A stretch of 64,000 nucleotides of DNA from Mongoliitalea daihaiensis (lineage in GTDB: Bacteria; Bacteroidota; Bacteroidia; Cytophagales; Cyclobacteriaceae): assembly GCF_021596945.1 (NCBI RefSeq), contig NZ_CP063779.1:3570001-3634000 (forward strand), in the 5' to 3' direction. A model generated the notes under the pieces. That model was not told the DNA's origin. It worked only from the letters and a program-made list of their open reading frames with translations, and made no database searches. The number at the start of each line of letters is the position of its first letter. Within the stretch, counting starts at the first letter, position 1. The translations under genes were made by a program, and so were the position numbers. Of this stretch, positions 34,557-43,157 are shown piece by piece.

Positions 34557-35390
34557 ATGCAAACGCTTCGATTAAACTCACGGGGAGACTCTGTAGTCTT
34601 CTTGCAGGAATTATTAAACAAGGTTGGTTACAATTTGCCAGGCACCTCTTTTTTTGGCACACTAACGGATACTGCTGTCAAAGATTTTCAACGTAAAAGC
34701 GGGCTTGTTGCCGATGGCATTGTCGGTGTTAAAACATGGACTCGATTGATTCAGCAATCGGATTTTGCAAAGCCTGAATTTTCTGATAAATTTTTATCTG
34801 AGCAAGATTTAATAGATTTTGCAGCTGAATATGGATTGGAATTGGCATTAGTCAAGGCAGTCAACGAGGTTGAAAGTAGAGGAAAAGGCTTTTTGATTGA
34901 CGGAAGAACTAAAATTTTGTTTGAAGGTCATGAATTTTGGAGGCAGCTGAAGGCCATAGGTCTACAGCCAGAAAGTTTATCCAATGAATCCAACAAAGAC
35001 ATTCTGTACCCTAGATGGGTTCGGACATTTTATTCCAACGGTCCCGGAGAATACCGTCGTTTGGAACGAGCACAGCAGTTAATTCCTTCCAATCCAGCTG
35101 TGTCTACTGCGGCGCTTTCCTCTGCTTCTTGGGGTAGTTTTCAAATCATGGGCTATCATGCCAAACCATTAGGCTATCCCAGTGTAGAAGCCTTTGTGGA
35201 TCGTATGCAGACGCACGAACGAGAACATTTAGCTGCATTTGGGAAATTCATCGTTGTCAACCGCCTACTCAACCATCTCAAAAATAAAGACTGGGAGAAA
35301 TTCGCTAGAGGTTATAATGGCCCCGGATATAAGCAAAACAAGTATGACGAAAAACTAGCTCGCGCGTATAAGAAGTATAGTGAGCAGTGA
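34557..35390 (+). CDS. Peptidoglycan-binding N-acetylmuramidase, endolysin-like
   Basis: A 277-residue protein. Residues 1-68 are a PG_binding_1 domain (LRLNSRGDSVVFLQELLNKVGY and GIVGVKTWTRLIQ), and residues ~78-277 are the N-acetylmuramidase domain of DUF3380 type: LALVKAVNEVESRGKGFL, ILFEGHEFW and ASWGSFQIMGYHAKPLGY. The glutamate in NEVES is the expected catalytic acid. There is no signal peptide, as in phage endolysins and cargo of contractile injection systems, yet no phage genes are nearby. The last codons run into a GTGAGCAGTGAACAG repeat. Confidence 0.92.
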   Translation: MQTLRLNSRGDSVVFLQELLNKVGYNLPGTSFFGTLTDTAVKDFQRKSGLVADGIVGVKTWTRLIQQSDFAKPEFSDKFLSEQDLIDFAAEYGLELALVKAVNEVESRGKGFLIDGRTKILFEGHEFWRQLKAIGLQPESLSNESNKDILYPRWVRTFYSNGPGEYRRLERAQQLIPSNPAVSTAALSSASWGSFQIMGYHAKPLGYPSVEAFVDRMQTHEREHLAAFGKFIVVNRLLNHLKNKDWEKFARGYNGPGYKQNKYDEKLARAYKKYSEQ

Positions 35391-35908
35391 ACAGTGAGCA
35401 GTGGAGAGTGAACAGTGAGCAGTGGAGAGTGAGCAGTGAACAGTGAGCAGTGAACAGTGAGTAGTGAGCAGTGAGCAGTGAACAGTGAGTAGTGAACAGT
35501 GAGCAGTGGAGAGTGAATAATGAGCAGTGAACAGTGAGCAGTGGGGAGGGAACAAATGAGGACTTTCGGACAGCTGCTTACTAAATCTACTCTCTAAAAT
35601 CAAGCCTCAGTGGCGTAGATAAGCTCGTTTTATGGCTCTCTTGATGTCCCTAGTCTCGGATTTGATTCTTGGTTCTTATTTCTCATTGCTCCTCCAAATC
35701 CCATCAATTGGCGTGGGTTTTAACCCACGACCAACATTGATGGTCAAAATTCATCTATAAAAAAGACGGACTCTCTAATCGCTTCTTTCTTGATTTCCCG
35801 ATGCTCGGAACAGCCTTTAATTCTAGGTACTTACTTTTTGACACCTAATTCAAGGTAGGCAAGCTCGCCTCAGGGTCTCTGAGCCAGTCGAAGGGCTCTC
35901 CTCTCCCA
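35375..35908. repeat. GTGAGCAGTGAACAGTG word array and spacer
   Basis: From 35380 to about 35545 the DNA is an imperfect tandem of GTGAACAGTGAGCAGTG and GTGGAGAGTGAGCAGTG. It starts at the 3' end of the muramidase gene. Further on, GGCGTGGGTTTTAACCCACGACC (35708-35730) is a hairpin that recurs in the 38760-39510 repeats. A minus-strand frame over the array (35355-35603) is rejected as repeat-derived. Confidence 0.8.
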
Positions 35909-36265
35909 TTATCCTCTATTGAAATTCATCATATTCAAGGTCTCATGAGCGATTTTGATATTGTATTCGTAGGCTAAACTTTTATAATTTACCAAGTCCA
36001 CAATAGTACCAATGAAACAAAGTCCGGCAGTCAATAAGTATAAAATACCCAATCCTATCTGTCCTAAAATAAATCGGTGAAGGCCTGCAAAACCTACGAA
36101 TCCAATTAAACAAAGGATCAAGATCATTTGGTTATCCTTGCGTCGGGCTCTGTAGACATTGGCGAAAAAGGAGGCTTGCTCATCGTCCATGTCTTTCATG
36201 ATTCCCTGAATGTAACCCAATTCCATTCCTTCCAATTCTGGTAAGTGTCTCAATACATTAGCCAT
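35909..36265 (-). CDS. TM2 domain-containing membrane protein
   Basis: A 118-residue protein. After a soluble 45-residue start come two membrane helices: ILILCLIGFVGFAGLHRFILGQIGLGILYLLTAG with the TM2 consensus G-LHRF-LG and GLCFIGTIVDLVNY with the family's closing IVDL. TM2 proteins are small inner-membrane proteins of unknown job. It overlaps the upstream DUF2752 gene by 8 bp and the two pair commonly in Bacteroidota. Confidence 0.9.
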   Translation of the reverse strand: MANVLRHLPELEGMELGYIQGIMKDMDDEQASFFANVYRARRKDNQMILILCLIGFVGFAGLHRFILGQIGLGILYLLTAGLCFIGTIVDLVNYKSLAYEYNIKIAHETLNMMNFNRG

Positions 36266-36593
36266 GATTTCTAGTTGTTTTGTTGTTTCTGATTAGTTGA
36301 ATGATGCGTAAAACAATGACAACAAAAGCAAACATTGCCAGAGGATGCATAGACCAAGAAGCTTTGAAGTCTCCTTTGGTCAGCAAACTCATGGATCTTC
36401 CCAAGCCACAACCGGGACACCAATCAAACCCTAAGTTATCCAAAGGACAAAGAGTGAAATGATTAGGTCCGTACGGATCTATGAATAATATCCCTATCAG
36501 GGCCCCTATCCAAAAGATCAGTTCTACTGGCAATTTTGAGAAATGTCTGCTGAGTGCGTTCATTACGCTGTCTAAACACCAAAAAGATGCCAT
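36258..36593 (-). CDS. DUF2752 membrane protein
   Basis: A 111-residue protein. The conserved CPLDNLGFDWCPGCGLGRS block (three cysteines, CPGCGLGR) is diagnostic of DUF2752, set between two hydrophobic helices. An alternative start is Met11 at 36563 (MNALSRHFSKL). The paired TM2 gene overlaps its end. Function unknown; the cysteines suggest metal or redox use, which is inference. Confidence 0.88.
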   Translation of the reverse strand: MASFWCLDSVMNALSRHFSKLPVELIFWIGALIGILFIDPYGPNHFTLCPLDNLGFDWCPGCGLGRSMSLLTKGDFKASWSMHPLAMFAFVVIVLRIIQLIRNNKTTRNHG

Positions 36594-36672
36594 GATTCAA
36601 AAATGCTCAAATACGGCTTTAAATGGACTTGTAAGATTAAAAACCACTCAAAACCGAACAAAAAATGTCCGA

Positions 36673-37767
36673 TTATGAACGCTTAATGACTGGTACTTGC
36701 AAGGAAGGGTATGCTCCCATTCGTACCAAACTCTGACTCATAAACTCTCTTCGGGTGTTGGCATAGGTAATTGGAGCGGATGAACCCCGTTGCATGGCAA
36801 AGCTCCAGTCCAGTAAAACACGGTAAGCGAAGGGGGGAATTTGATCTGAATAGGGTAACTGAAGGGCATCTGAGGCTTCTTTTCCTACAAAAAAGGCGAT
36901 CATCCTTCGAAGTGAAGCGGTCATCGCGGGTTCTTGGAAACTTTTTTCATAATAAGCGATCAAGGAATTGATCAAGCGCAGGCCTGCCTCGGATTGACGC
37001 AGGTGACGCTTTCGGATTAGACGCTCTAATTCAAATGCTTCTTTGGCTGTTTCAGGCCAATGTTCCACTTCTAAACCCAAATATTCTCCGATCACTTTCC
37101 AGTAATACAGAATGGCCTCATACGTTTCAGTACCTGGAAATTTTCCTAGTTTATCCAGTCCTCTAATGACGAGTACGCTAAAAGCCAGATTAGTACCAAT
37201 CAAATCTTCCTGATTGATGGGCATGCCCCATTCCTTTTGCCAATCTTTGGCATACGTTTGTACAAAATATCGACTAAAGGCATGAATTAAACGCACCTTT
37301 GCCAAAGTCAACAAGCTTTCATTTACTTGAAGAAAGGTTCCAGGTTTAAATGAATCTAAAAGAAATAAAGCCGTTTCTAATAAGCGCTGTCCAACTTCAT
37401 CCATAATGCGCTTGGATCTTACCAAAACCTGCGCTCCATCTGCGAAGGCATAGCAATAGGGTAAGGAATATAAGCCCAGCAAGGATAAGTAATCATTCCC
37501 CTGTTTGTCGAAAAAATTTTGTGCACGGATTATTTTCTTCTGGTCTAAACTAGGAGAAACCTGTGTGTATATTTCGAAAAATTTCTGAAAAAGAGGGCTA
37601 AATTTTGCTAATTCAGAGGAAGAAGGAACTATTGCATTCCAAGAATTTATGGCTTCTGCCCAGCTGGGATTGGCCAGTAATTCCAGTACTACTTGATCTG
37701 CAATGGGATCTCCTTTTTTTCGAAGTCCGTCTAAATAAGAATTTGTATAATAGCTTAATTTTTCCAC
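36673..37767 (-). CDS. MpaB/rubber-oxygenase-like protein (DUF2236)
   Basis: A 364-residue, mostly helical protein. KVRLIHAFSRYFVQTYAKDW is the R-x3-H-A-x2-R heme-region motif of the DUF2236/latex-clearing oxygenase (Lcp, MpaB) family, and GMPINQEDLIGTNLAFSVLVIRGLDKLG is the second conserved helix pair. Characterised relatives bind b-type heme and cleave isoprenoid or polyprenyl chains; the substrate here is unknown. No signal peptide is visible. It stands alone, divergent from the propeller gene at 37823. Confidence 0.85.
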   Translation of the reverse strand: MEKLSYYTNSYLDGLRKKGDPIADQVVLELLANPSWAEAINSWNAIVPSSSELAKFSPLFQKFFEIYTQVSPSLDQKKIIRAQNFFDKQGNDYLSLLGLYSLPYCYAFADGAQVLVRSKRIMDEVGQRLLETALFLLDSFKPGTFLQVNESLLTLAKVRLIHAFSRYFVQTYAKDWQKEWGMPINQEDLIGTNLAFSVLVIRGLDKLGKFPGTETYEAILYYWKVIGEYLGLEVEHWPETAKEAFELERLIRKRHLRQSEAGLRLINSLIAYYEKSFQEPAMTASLRRMIAFFVGKEASDALQLPYSDQIPPFAYRVLLDWSFAMQRGSSAPITYANTRREFMSQSLVRMGAYPSLQVPVIKRS

Positions 37768-37822
37768 AAGAATTTAACTCCGAATTCTTACTTTAGTTTT
37801 TTAATAAAGCTGAATATACTGT

Positions 37823-38713
37823 ATGCGCACACATTTCTTTCTAGGTTTAGTTCTTATTTTTTCTTTTGGAAGCCTTTGGGCACAAACAGCTACTGATTTA
37901 GTAGCAGTGAATGCGAAGCTCAAAGGTGGGACGCTTCAGTTGATGGAGGAGTCCGTAAAGCTTATAACGGACAGGGCTTTGTATGATAATCAACCTTACT
38001 TTATCAACGATAAGCAGTTGGCTTTCTCAGCAGCGGACGAAAAAGGGAATCATGACATCATCATTTATTCCTTTAGCAGTGGTAAATTTGTAAACCTCAC
38101 CCAAACCAGAGATTTCAATGAATTTTCACCAAAAACCACGGATTGTGGTCTGTATGTGTCGTCTATTACCGTAGAACCCACAGGAAAGCAGCGTCTATGG
38201 TTGTATCCCAATAATTTTGGAGAGCCCGAGTTACTTTATGATGATATAGAGCCTGTAGGGTATTATGCTTGGTATGACAATAAAGCAGCTCTGTTTGTGC
38301 TGGGTTCACCCAATAAACTGGTGTATCCTTATTCCCGGGAAGAAGTTCATACTATCGCAAGCAATGTTGGACGGAGTATTCATCGAAAACCCAAAACCGC
38401 TATTATCAGCTATATCGATAAGAGTGATGTGCAGGATACTCCGCAAGGAAAGAGCTATGCCATCAAAGGCTTCGATATTGATAAACGCAGCTACCATGAT
38501 TTCGGAAGAACAATTCCCGGCGCTGAAGATATGTTATGGATTGGTAAGGATTTGATTCTCATGGGCTCAGGCAATGAGCTATACATTCGAAAAGCAAGTC
38601 AGCAAACGTGGAAATTGAGTGGCCAGATAAACCTTCCCTCCCATTCTACGCTTACTCGATTGGCCTATTCTGAAAAACTGAAAAAGTTGGTAGTGGTGAT
38701 GGATAGGAAGTGA
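37823..38713 (+). CDS. Secreted TolB-like beta-propeller protein
   Basis: A 296-residue protein. A signal peptide ends at SFGSLWAQ. The body has WD40-like PD40 repeats: NDKQLAFSAADEKGNHDIIIYSFSSG and FNEFSPKTTDCGLYVSSI fit the TolB propeller blade with its S-P-x-x-D motif. It lacks any catalytic domain, so a binding or scaffold role in the periplasm or outside is likely. The 3' end meets a GTGAACAGTGAGCAGTG repeat at the stop codon. Confidence 0.8.
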   Translation: MRTHFFLGLVLIFSFGSLWAQTATDLVAVNAKLKGGTLQLMEESVKLITDRALYDNQPYFINDKQLAFSAADEKGNHDIIIYSFSSGKFVNLTQTRDFNEFSPKTTDCGLYVSSITVEPTGKQRLWLYPNNFGEPELLYDDIEPVGYYAWYDNKAALFVLGSPNKLVYPYSREEVHTIASNVGRSIHRKPKTAIISYIDKSDVQDTPQGKSYAIKGFDIDKRSYHDFGRTIPGAEDMLWIGKDLILMGSGNELYIRKASQQTWKLSGQINLPSHSTLTRLAYSEKLKKLVVVMDRK

Positions 38714-39510
38714 ACAGTGAGCAGTGGACAGTGAGCAGTGAACAGTTAGCAGTGAACAATGAACAGTGAGCAGTGGACAGTGAACAGTGAGCAGTGGATT
38801 GTGAAAATTTTTCAAACAAGCAATTCCTGTGGATTTTAATCCACGACCAGTATTATCGATCAAGCAGTGGTGAGGTGATGCAACTACCGAAATAGCTAGC
38901 TGTTGGTTTTTACCCGTGAACATGAATTGGAAAAATTCTATTCTTTAACTCAATTCCAATCAATAGGCGTGGGTTTTAACCCACGACAACTATCGAACAG
39001 CTCGGATAGAATAGTGAGCAGTGGACAGTGAACAGTTAGCAGTGGATTGTGAAAGTTTTTCAAACAAGCAATTCCTGTGGATTTTAATCCACGACCAGTA
39101 TTATCGATCAAGCAGTGGTGAGGTGATGCAACTACCGAGATAGCTAGCTGTTGGTTTTTACCCGTGAACATGAATTGGAAAAATTCTATTCTTTAACTCA
39201 ATTCCAATCAATAGGCGTGGGTTTTAACCCACGACAACTATCGAACAGCTCGGAGCGAACAGTGAGCAGTGGGCAGTGAACAGTGAGCAGTGGATTGTGA
39301 AAGTTTTTCAAACAAGCAATTCTTGTGGATTTTAATCCACGACCAGTATTATCGGTCAAGCAGTGGTGAGGTGATGCAACTACCGAGATAGCTAGCTGTT
39401 GGTTTTTACCCGTGAATATGAATTGAAAAAATTCTATTCTTTAACTCAATTCCAATCAATAGGCGTGGGTTTTTACCCACGACAACTATCGAACAGCTCG
39501 GAGTGAACAG
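38714..39510 (+). repeat. Three ~245-bp tandem repeats with two hairpins each
   Basis: Copies run at about 38771-39008, 39017-39256 and 39261-39505. Each begins with GTGAACAGTGAGCAGTGGATTGTGAAA-type words, then AAGCAATTCCTGTGGATTTTAATCCACGACC (hairpin), GATCAAGCAGTGGTGAGGTGATGC, GAGATAGCTAGCTGTTGGTTTTTACCCG and AATAGGCGTGGGTTTTAACCCACGAC (hairpin), ending CTATCGAACAGCTCGGA. Copies differ by few bases. Minus-strand open frames in the copies encode the same peptide and are repeat artefacts. Confidence 0.93.
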
Positions 39511-39770
39511 TGAGGATGTTTCAAGTTCAACCCCTTTCAGGGGTTGGGAGCACCGAGGGGTATTTTTACAAGAAAACCCGGGTTTTGACCCGGGTTTATG
39601 AAAGGTTTTGGGAGGATGATGCGTTATCGGTTTCCTAGGGGTGAAACCCTAGGCTAGCATGTTGGTCGTGGCGATGCCACTGCTATATTTTAGATTTTAG
39701 AGGATAGATTTTAGATTGGGAATTGTTCAATGTCCACTGCTGCGCACTGTTCATTCTCCATTCCTCATTC
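39511..39770. repeat. Hairpin-rich spacer after the tandem repeats
   Basis: Contains three different inverted repeats in a row: AACCCCTTTCAGGGGTTGGG (about 39530), AACCCGGGTTTTGACCCGGGTTT (about 39575) and CCTAGGGGTGAAACCCTAGG (about 39635), then short ATTTTAGATTTTAGAGG words. These look like REP-type palindromes. No gene is supported. Confidence 0.7.
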
Positions 39771-40580
39771 CTACTTTGCAACTTGGTACTTATTGTAGTA
39801 CTCCATGGCAATTGGCATTTGTTTTTTCAATTCATCCTTTCTTCTTTTTGGTCCAGGGTGTGTGGAAAGGAATTCAGGAGGTGCACCACCACCACCTAAA
39901 GCAGCCATTCTATCCCAAAAATCAGGCGCAACTTGAGGATCATAGCCCGCCATAGCCATAAAATTCAATCCTAACTGATCCGCTTCTAATTCATGCCTTC
40001 TGCTGAAAGACAGCATTCCTAATTGACCGCCTATACCAAAGGATTGGAGAAAAATCTGTTGGGTCAAGCTAGGATTTTGACCCATAGCTACTTGAGCGCC
40101 GCCAATGAAACCATTTAACAAGAGGCCATTAGACATCCGCTCTCTACCGTGATTGGCAATCGCATGAGCTACTTCATGCCCCATAACCACGGCTACACCT
40201 GCTTCATCCTGACAGACAGGCATGATCCCTGTATAAAAGGCAACTTTTCCGCCGGGCATACACCAGGCGTTGACAATATCTTCTTGAATTAAATTAAACT
40301 CCCAGTTAAAACCCTGCAATTGGCTTTCTAAGCCATTTTCTTTCATGTATACTTCCACTGCGGCAGCAATCTTTTTCCCAACTCTTACGACCATCTGACC
40401 TTCGGGCGTATTGGTAACGAGCCTCCCTTCTTTCAACACTTGCCCATATTGATCAAAAGCCATGGGAAGTAATTCGGAATTTTGAACAATTGCTAGTTGA
40501 GTTCGATTCGACATAGGAACTTTAGCACAGGAATAAGCTACTAAAGACAGTGCAAGCAAAAAGATGATTTTCTTAATCAT
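39771..40580 (-). CDS. M48 family metalloprotease, lipoprotein
   Basis: About 269 residues from the ATG at 40580, which gives a signal and lipobox (MIKKIIFLLALSLVAYSCAK); the frame is open to 40613 but the extra 11 codons spoil the signal. VVMGHEVAHAIANHGRE carries the HEXXH zinc motif and HELEADQLGLNFMAMAGYDP the third ligand (E-x-D). The build matches the BepA/LoiP group of periplasmic M48 proteases that look after outer-membrane proteins. It is monocistronic. Confidence 0.93.
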   Translation of the reverse strand: MIKKIIFLLALSLVAYSCAKVPMSNRTQLAIVQNSELLPMAFDQYGQVLKEGRLVTNTPEGQMVVRVGKKIAAAVEVYMKENGLESQLQGFNWEFNLIQEDIVNAWCMPGGKVAFYTGIMPVCQDEAGVAVVMGHEVAHAIANHGRERMSNGLLLNGFIGGAQVAMGQNPSLTQQIFLQSFGIGGQLGMLSFSRRHELEADQLGLNFMAMAGYDPQVAPDFWDRMAALGGGGAPPEFLSTHPGPKRRKDELKKQMPIAMEYYNKYQVAK

Positions 40581-40647
40581 AGTGATCTCTATTATTTTTC
40601 CAAAATTCGCCAAAAAACATGCCAGTTCAAAGTACTTCGAAAAAGAA

Positions 40648-41298
40648 CTATTGGATTTTGCGTTTGATCCAATTGGTCATGGCAATTTTAAAGGCTTCTT
40701 TGGGTTGCAAGAGTAAGTCATCCACTTTTTTCAAACTCCCTCCAAGCATCAGATTTTCGTATTGTGGAAGACGTATCAGCTTGTAGCCATGCAGACGGCT
40801 GAGCAAGTCATATTGAGCGTCATTGTACGCATTTAGCTTCCATCCACTAGCACCATTACCACTGAGATCGCCTGCTTCAGACGCTTCTCCAAAAATCTTT
40901 CGAGCGATTGGAGGACCATTCCAAATTCTGTCTTGTATCCCTGCTTTCAGACATTCTTTCTCGTACGTTCTACACAGACGCTTGTAACTATCTACCCAAT
41001 CAAAAGTAAAGGTATCATACAAATCTGTTTTTAAGGAGTTTAACCGATACCGATTGAAATGTACTTCATCATCGTACAAAAAAACATACCGTTGTATCTT
41101 GAAATCAAATCGGAGTTTTTCCAAAACAGGCATCTTACCTCTACCCTCCAAATTTTCGAAGACAGCTTGCAGCAGGAGCTCTCCTTTTCCTTTTAAATAG
41201 TCAGGATTCACCTCTAGGTGAAAAAAGCTATCTACCTCCAAATCCGATTCCTCAAGGATCGATCGTAAGTTAGCTACTTTTAACTGATGTTTTGACAT
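40648..41298 (-). CDS. Conserved hypothetical protein, unknown function
   Basis: A 216-residue soluble protein that I do not assign to a family with confidence. It is acidic and aromatic (FDFKIQRYVFLYDDEVHFNRYRL, FTFDWVDSYKRLCRTYEKECLKAG, GGSLKKVDDLLLQPKEAFKIAM). No signal peptide, membrane helix or catalytic motif is visible. It lies 18 bp from the DUF2452 gene on the same strand, so cotranscription is likely. Confidence 0.75.
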   Translation of the reverse strand: MSKHQLKVANLRSILEESDLEVDSFFHLEVNPDYLKGKGELLLQAVFENLEGRGKMPVLEKLRFDFKIQRYVFLYDDEVHFNRYRLNSLKTDLYDTFTFDWVDSYKRLCRTYEKECLKAGIQDRIWNGPPIARKIFGEASEAGDLSGNGASGWKLNAYNDAQYDLLSRLHGYKLIRLPQYENLMLGGSLKKVDDLLLQPKEAFKIAMTNWIKRKIQ

Positions 41299-41316
41299 AG
41301 CGTGCGATTCAAGGAA

Positions 41317-41796
41317 TCAGTCCTTAGAGGCATCTGCTTCTTGTGCTCCTTCCCGAAGGATTTCCCAAGTATGATCTGCCAGTAATTTAATTTCTGCGAT
41401 AAAGATAAATTTTTTGGCTCTGCCCCATTCTTCAGGACCTACCATACTCAAAAAATCAGTTCCATCCTCTTTTTCATATAAAAAATACCGATGATTGATA
41501 AGCGGTTCAAAGGACATGGAAGACTGATAAATGCGCTCGGAGACTTCCACTCTTTTTTGAATCATTTTAGCCTGTTCAGCGAGTAGGGACATCTGTTGAT
41601 AAATTTGTGACATCTGCATATCTGTTTGAGAATGCATGGCAGCCACTGCCCTACCCGTTATTTTCCCTTTATCCTCGGGCTTGATAATTGCACTGCCGGA
41701 TTGGTGCGCATAAGGTAAAAGACCAGGTTGCTCCGTAGTCTTCTCCTTCATTTTATCTAAGTCAATCCGATCGATATCTATTTTATTGTTTTTCAC
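41317..41796 (-). CDS. DUF2452 protein
   Basis: The core LLPYAHQSGSAIIKPEDKGK, AVAAMHSQTDMQMSQIYQQM and QKRVEVSERIYQSSMSFEPLINHRYFLYE is typical of DUF2452. The frame is open to 41832, but that end overlaps a small membrane-protein gene by 50 bp. A GTG at 41796 (VKNNKIDIDRI) overlaps it by only 14 bp and gives about 159 residues, so it is preferred. Function unknown; the family is widespread and single-copy in Bacteroidota. Confidence 0.85.
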   Translation of the reverse strand: MKNNKIDIDRIDLDKMKEKTTEQPGLLPYAHQSGSAIIKPEDKGKITGRAVAAMHSQTDMQMSQIYQQMSLLAEQAKMIQKRVEVSERIYQSSMSFEPLINHRYFLYEKEDGTDFLSMVGPEEWGRAKKFIFIAEIKLLADHTWEILREGAQEADASKD

Positions 41797-41959
41797 TTGG
41801 AGCTTTACTTTCTTGAGTATCTGATGGAGCAATGCGCTCTTTTAAATTTCCTTTGGAACCAGGAAATGTGGTACGGGTAGAAATATCATAACTTACCCAT
41901 AAAATGATCGCCAGAAAGATGCTAGCGAGAATAAGGAAAATAAGTTTATTTCGTTTCAT
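41783..41959 (-). CDS. Small single-pass membrane protein, 58 residues
   Basis: A 58-codon frame starts MKRNKLIFLILASIFLAIIL with one membrane helix (residues ~5-24), followed by SYDISTRTTFPGSKGNLKER and a hydrophilic tail APSDTQESKAPSEKQ. Positive residues before the helix suggest the tail faces the periplasm. Its end overlaps the likely GTG start of the DUF2452 gene by 14 bp, which supports it as a real, coupled gene. No family was recognised. Confidence 0.72.
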   Translation of the reverse strand: MKRNKLIFLILASIFLAIILWVSYDISTRTTFPGSKGNLKERIAPSDTQESKAPSEKQ

Positions 41960-42078
41960 TGTCTTGTTAACACTATTTCGCGGTAATGGGTTTTAATTTG
42001 GCCTCAAAAATACCATGAAAAAACCTATCTTTTATCATGCATTGAGATGTTTGTGGTTGCTAAGCTATTCATAAAAGA

Positions 42079-42645
42079 TTAGCCTAAATTCTTTTTTCTA
42101 CTCATATAAAAAGCGGTTACAATCCCGACCGCTGCACCTGCAAGATGTGTTTCCCAAGAGATTTTTCGCTCTGTAGGCACTACCCCGTATATCAAACTTC
42201 CATATAAGAAGATGGTAATCCCCGAAATCAGTAAAGATTTGATAGTGCCACGGAAAATACCTAGCGATATCATAAAAAAAGCTAGCGCATAAACAGTTCC
42301 CGATGAGCCAATGTGAAAATATGGCCGACCCACAAACCATACAATGGCATAAGGTAGAAAATAGGCGTAAAAGAGAACCTGATTGGCTATTTTGTCATAA
42401 AAAAAATAGAGGGATGTGGCAAGAACCATGAAAGGTACCACATTGGCCAGCAGGTGAACTAGTGAACCATGAACCAACGGTGCGGTGATCAACCCTACTA
42501 GATGTGGGATACTCCAAGGCTTGACACCTAAAAACCCAAGATCAATGGAAAAAGACAGTTGAACTAATAACAGAAGAAACATTAATAAAGATAGCCTAAA
42601 TGGAACTTGTAGACTTTCTTTAATTTGAAGCAAAAAACTCTTCAT
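42079..42645 (-). CDS. Rhomboid family intramembrane serine protease
   Basis: About 188 residues from the ATG at 42645 (MKSFLLQIKESLQVPFRLSL); the frame extends 11 codons further to 42678. VHGSLVHLLANVVPFM holds the conserved H-x-x-N-region, HIGSSGTVYALAFF the catalytic G-x-S-G, and WETHLAGAAVGIVTAFY the catalytic histidine with the A-G-A-x-x-G helix. Six membrane helices fit the bacterial core rhomboid fold. Substrate unknown. It is divergent from the Hpt gene. Confidence 0.93.
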   Translation of the reverse strand: MKSFLLQIKESLQVPFRLSLLMFLLLLVQLSFSIDLGFLGVKPWSIPHLVGLITAPLVHGSLVHLLANVVPFMVLATSLYFFYDKIANQVLFYAYFLPYAIVWFVGRPYFHIGSSGTVYALAFFMISLGIFRGTIKSLLISGITIFLYGSLIYGVVPTERKISWETHLAGAAVGIVTAFYMSRKKNLG

Positions 42646-42682
42646 AGTTTGAAAATTTGTGATTATTTTTTTGATCAATTAC

Positions 42683-42712
42683 TTGAAATTTGTTACGAAA
42701 TGCATAATTTTG
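42683..42712 (+). promoter_or_regulatory. Candidate Bacteroidota promoter of the Hpt gene
   Basis: TAATTTTG at 42705-42712 matches the TAnnTTTG -7 box, and a TTG at 42683-42685 lies 19 bp upstream as the -33 element. Transcription would start near 42719, 30 bp before the chosen ATG at 42749. Confidence 0.6.
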
Positions 42713-42748
42713 CATAATAAGTACATATTTATACTAACTTTTGTTTTG

Positions 42749-43084
42749 ATGTACCAGCTCATAAGTCCACAAACAATCTACCAATACTTTGGTGATGATG
42801 ACAAAGAAATGCTTTTAGAGATGATCCAAATCATTTTGGATACCAATTTGCATGACTTAAAATCCTTAGACAAAGCTTTTTCTGATGAGGATTATCCTGT
42901 GATCAAGAAAAGTTGTCATAAGTCTAAACCTTCCCTCAGCTATATTGGTGCCATTCAAACAAGAAAACTTGTAGAACAAATTGAAGGGGATATCCCGAGT
43001 GCTCAAAACTTATATCAAGATTTAAAGGCTCAGATAAAGGTTATTGAAAATGAATTACGTCAATTTTTAAATTCAGTAGAATAA
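42749..43084 (+). CDS. Hpt domain phosphotransfer protein
   Basis: A 111-residue single-domain protein from the ATG at 42749 (MYQLISPQTIYQYFGDDDKE). The frame is open to 42659, but that part has a hydrophobic leader not found in the family and overlaps the likely promoter. VIKKSCHKSKPSLSYIGA carries the phospho-accepting H57 in the usual H-x-x-K-x-x-x-x-x-G context. Hpt proteins relay phosphate between hybrid kinases and response regulators. No partner is next door; the histidine kinase at 54066-55997 lacks a receiver domain. Confidence 0.85.
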   Translation: MYQLISPQTIYQYFGDDDKEMLLEMIQIILDTNLHDLKSLDKAFSDEDYPVIKKSCHKSKPSLSYIGAIQTRKLVEQIEGDIPSAQNLYQDLKAQIKVIENELRQFLNSVE

Positions 43085-43157
43085 CATGATTTTTGACCGC
43101 TAGTTTAGTTTTTTAATTGACATTCATTTTTTTTCCGATCTTTAGCTACCCAAAGCA

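Noticed and set aside
38579-39171. Two minus-strand frames encoding the same peptide MFTGKNQQLAISVVASPH
   Set aside because: They are the same frame in two copies of the 245-bp tandem repeat; the match reflects repeat duplication, not gene duplication.
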